A program made the translations under genes and the position numbers. DNA of 39,578 nucleotides from Burkholderia sp. 8Y (GTDB lineage: Bacteria; Pseudomonadota; Gammaproteobacteria; Burkholderiales; Burkholderiaceae), in NCBI RefSeq assembly GCF_902506145.1, contig NZ_LR733524.1, positions 1 through 39,578 of the forward strand, in the 5' to 3' direction. Numbering within the stretch: position 1 is the stretch's first letter; every line of letters begins with the position of its first letter. Of this stretch, positions 39,244 through 39,578 are shown in pieces. The notes under the pieces were generated by a model, which worked only from the letters and a program-made list of their open reading frames with translations, was not told where the DNA came from and did not search any database.

Positions 39244-39578
39244 TCAGAACCGGTGGATGATACCCACGCCTGCGCCGAACATATTGCGCGTTGCCGAAGG
39301 CACGCCTTGGAAGCCGTCGCCGAGCGTCGCGTTGGCGGTCACCTGATGGCCCGCCGTGTTGCCCGTCGGCGCCGAGAGCGTATTTCCGTTGGCGCGCTGG
39401 TACGCTTCGAGCGCGTAGAAGCCCGTGCGCTTCGAGAGCGAGTAGTACTGGGACAGGTTGAACTGGTGATACGACGCCGCGCTCGTGATGCCGTTCGCCT
39501 TGCTCGTCCACGTATAGCTGTAGCCCGCCCCGAAGTCCCATGCCGACGATGCCTTCCAGTGCAGCACCGTGCCCGCCG
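39244..39578 (-). CDS. Gram-negative porin, C-terminal fragment
   Basis: The last 111 codons of a gene that begins beyond the right edge. Alternating strand segments (WDFGAGYSYTWTSKA, YHQFNLSQYYSLSKRT, YALEAYQRANG) and the terminal Phe in GVGIIHRF, the outer-membrane insertion signal, are those of the beta-proteobacterial trimeric porins of the OmpC/Omp32 type. It forms a diffusion channel in the outer membrane. It precedes the tannase-family gene on the same strand, so it may admit the products or substrate of that esterase. Confidence 0.88.
   Translation of the reverse strand, partial: AGTVLHWKASSAWDFGAGYSYTWTSKANGITSAASYHQFNLSQYYSLSKRTGFYALEAYQRANGNTLSAPTGNTAGHQVTANATLGDGFQGVPSATRNMFGAGVGIIHRF

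Overview
The window looks like a chromosomal stretch from a high-GC beta-proteobacterium of the Burkholderiaceae, most like Caballeronia, Paraburkholderia or Burkholderia. This is inferred from gene families and composition, not from a database search. The evidence includes an SdhC start, a sugar-acid catabolic locus, Burkholderia-type exopolysaccharide (EPS) genes and a classical porin tail. I see no rRNA, tRNA, CRISPR array or intact insertion sequence.

Left part (1-9.8 kb). The truncated 5' end of sdhC lies divergent from a LysR regulator that has a perfect ATAC-N7-GTAT box directly in front of its start codon. A secreted glycine-rich protein follows. Next is a sugar or sugar-acid catabolic block: an RbsB/RbsC/RbsA-type ABC importer and a GntR (FCD) regulator on the minus strand, divergent from L-fuconate dehydratase, a short-chain dehydrogenase and a Set-type sugar efflux transporter on the plus strand. 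The GntR regulator is the natural candidate to control both arms.

Middle-left (10-15.7 kb). A Tat-exported purple acid phosphatase sits beside a CHAD-domain protein (phosphate/polyphosphate theme). A TauD/TfdA dioxygenase follows, with a frameshifted sulfonate/nitrate-type substrate-binding protein and two small or DUF proteins.

EPS region (15.7-36.4 kb). Two paralogous TupA-like ATP-grasp genes, in the same orientation, bracket about 20 kb of polysaccharide genes. These are a zinc-ribbon membrane protein, a decayed glycosyltransferase, an unrecognised 444-residue protein, two GT4 glycosyltransferases, a tiny membrane protein, a Wzz/BY-kinase with a candidate sigma-54 promoter, two convergent glycoside hydrolases, an acyltransferase, and a 603-residue protein that joins a Wzy-like polymerase to a BY-kinase ATPase in one frame. 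An MFS transporter and a LysR gene sit inside the right boundary. No initiating transferase, flippase or outer-membrane exporter was recognised, so the machinery is either incomplete here or continues elsewhere.

Right end (36.4-39.6 kb). There is a gene-poor stretch with a Fur-like box, an orphan ribbon-helix-helix protein, a tannase/feruloyl-esterase lipoprotein and the C-terminus of a porin.

The most unusual object is the Wzy-BY-kinase fusion at 31296-33107. It coexists with a complete BY-kinase 5 kb upstream whose C-terminal ATPase is clearly related.
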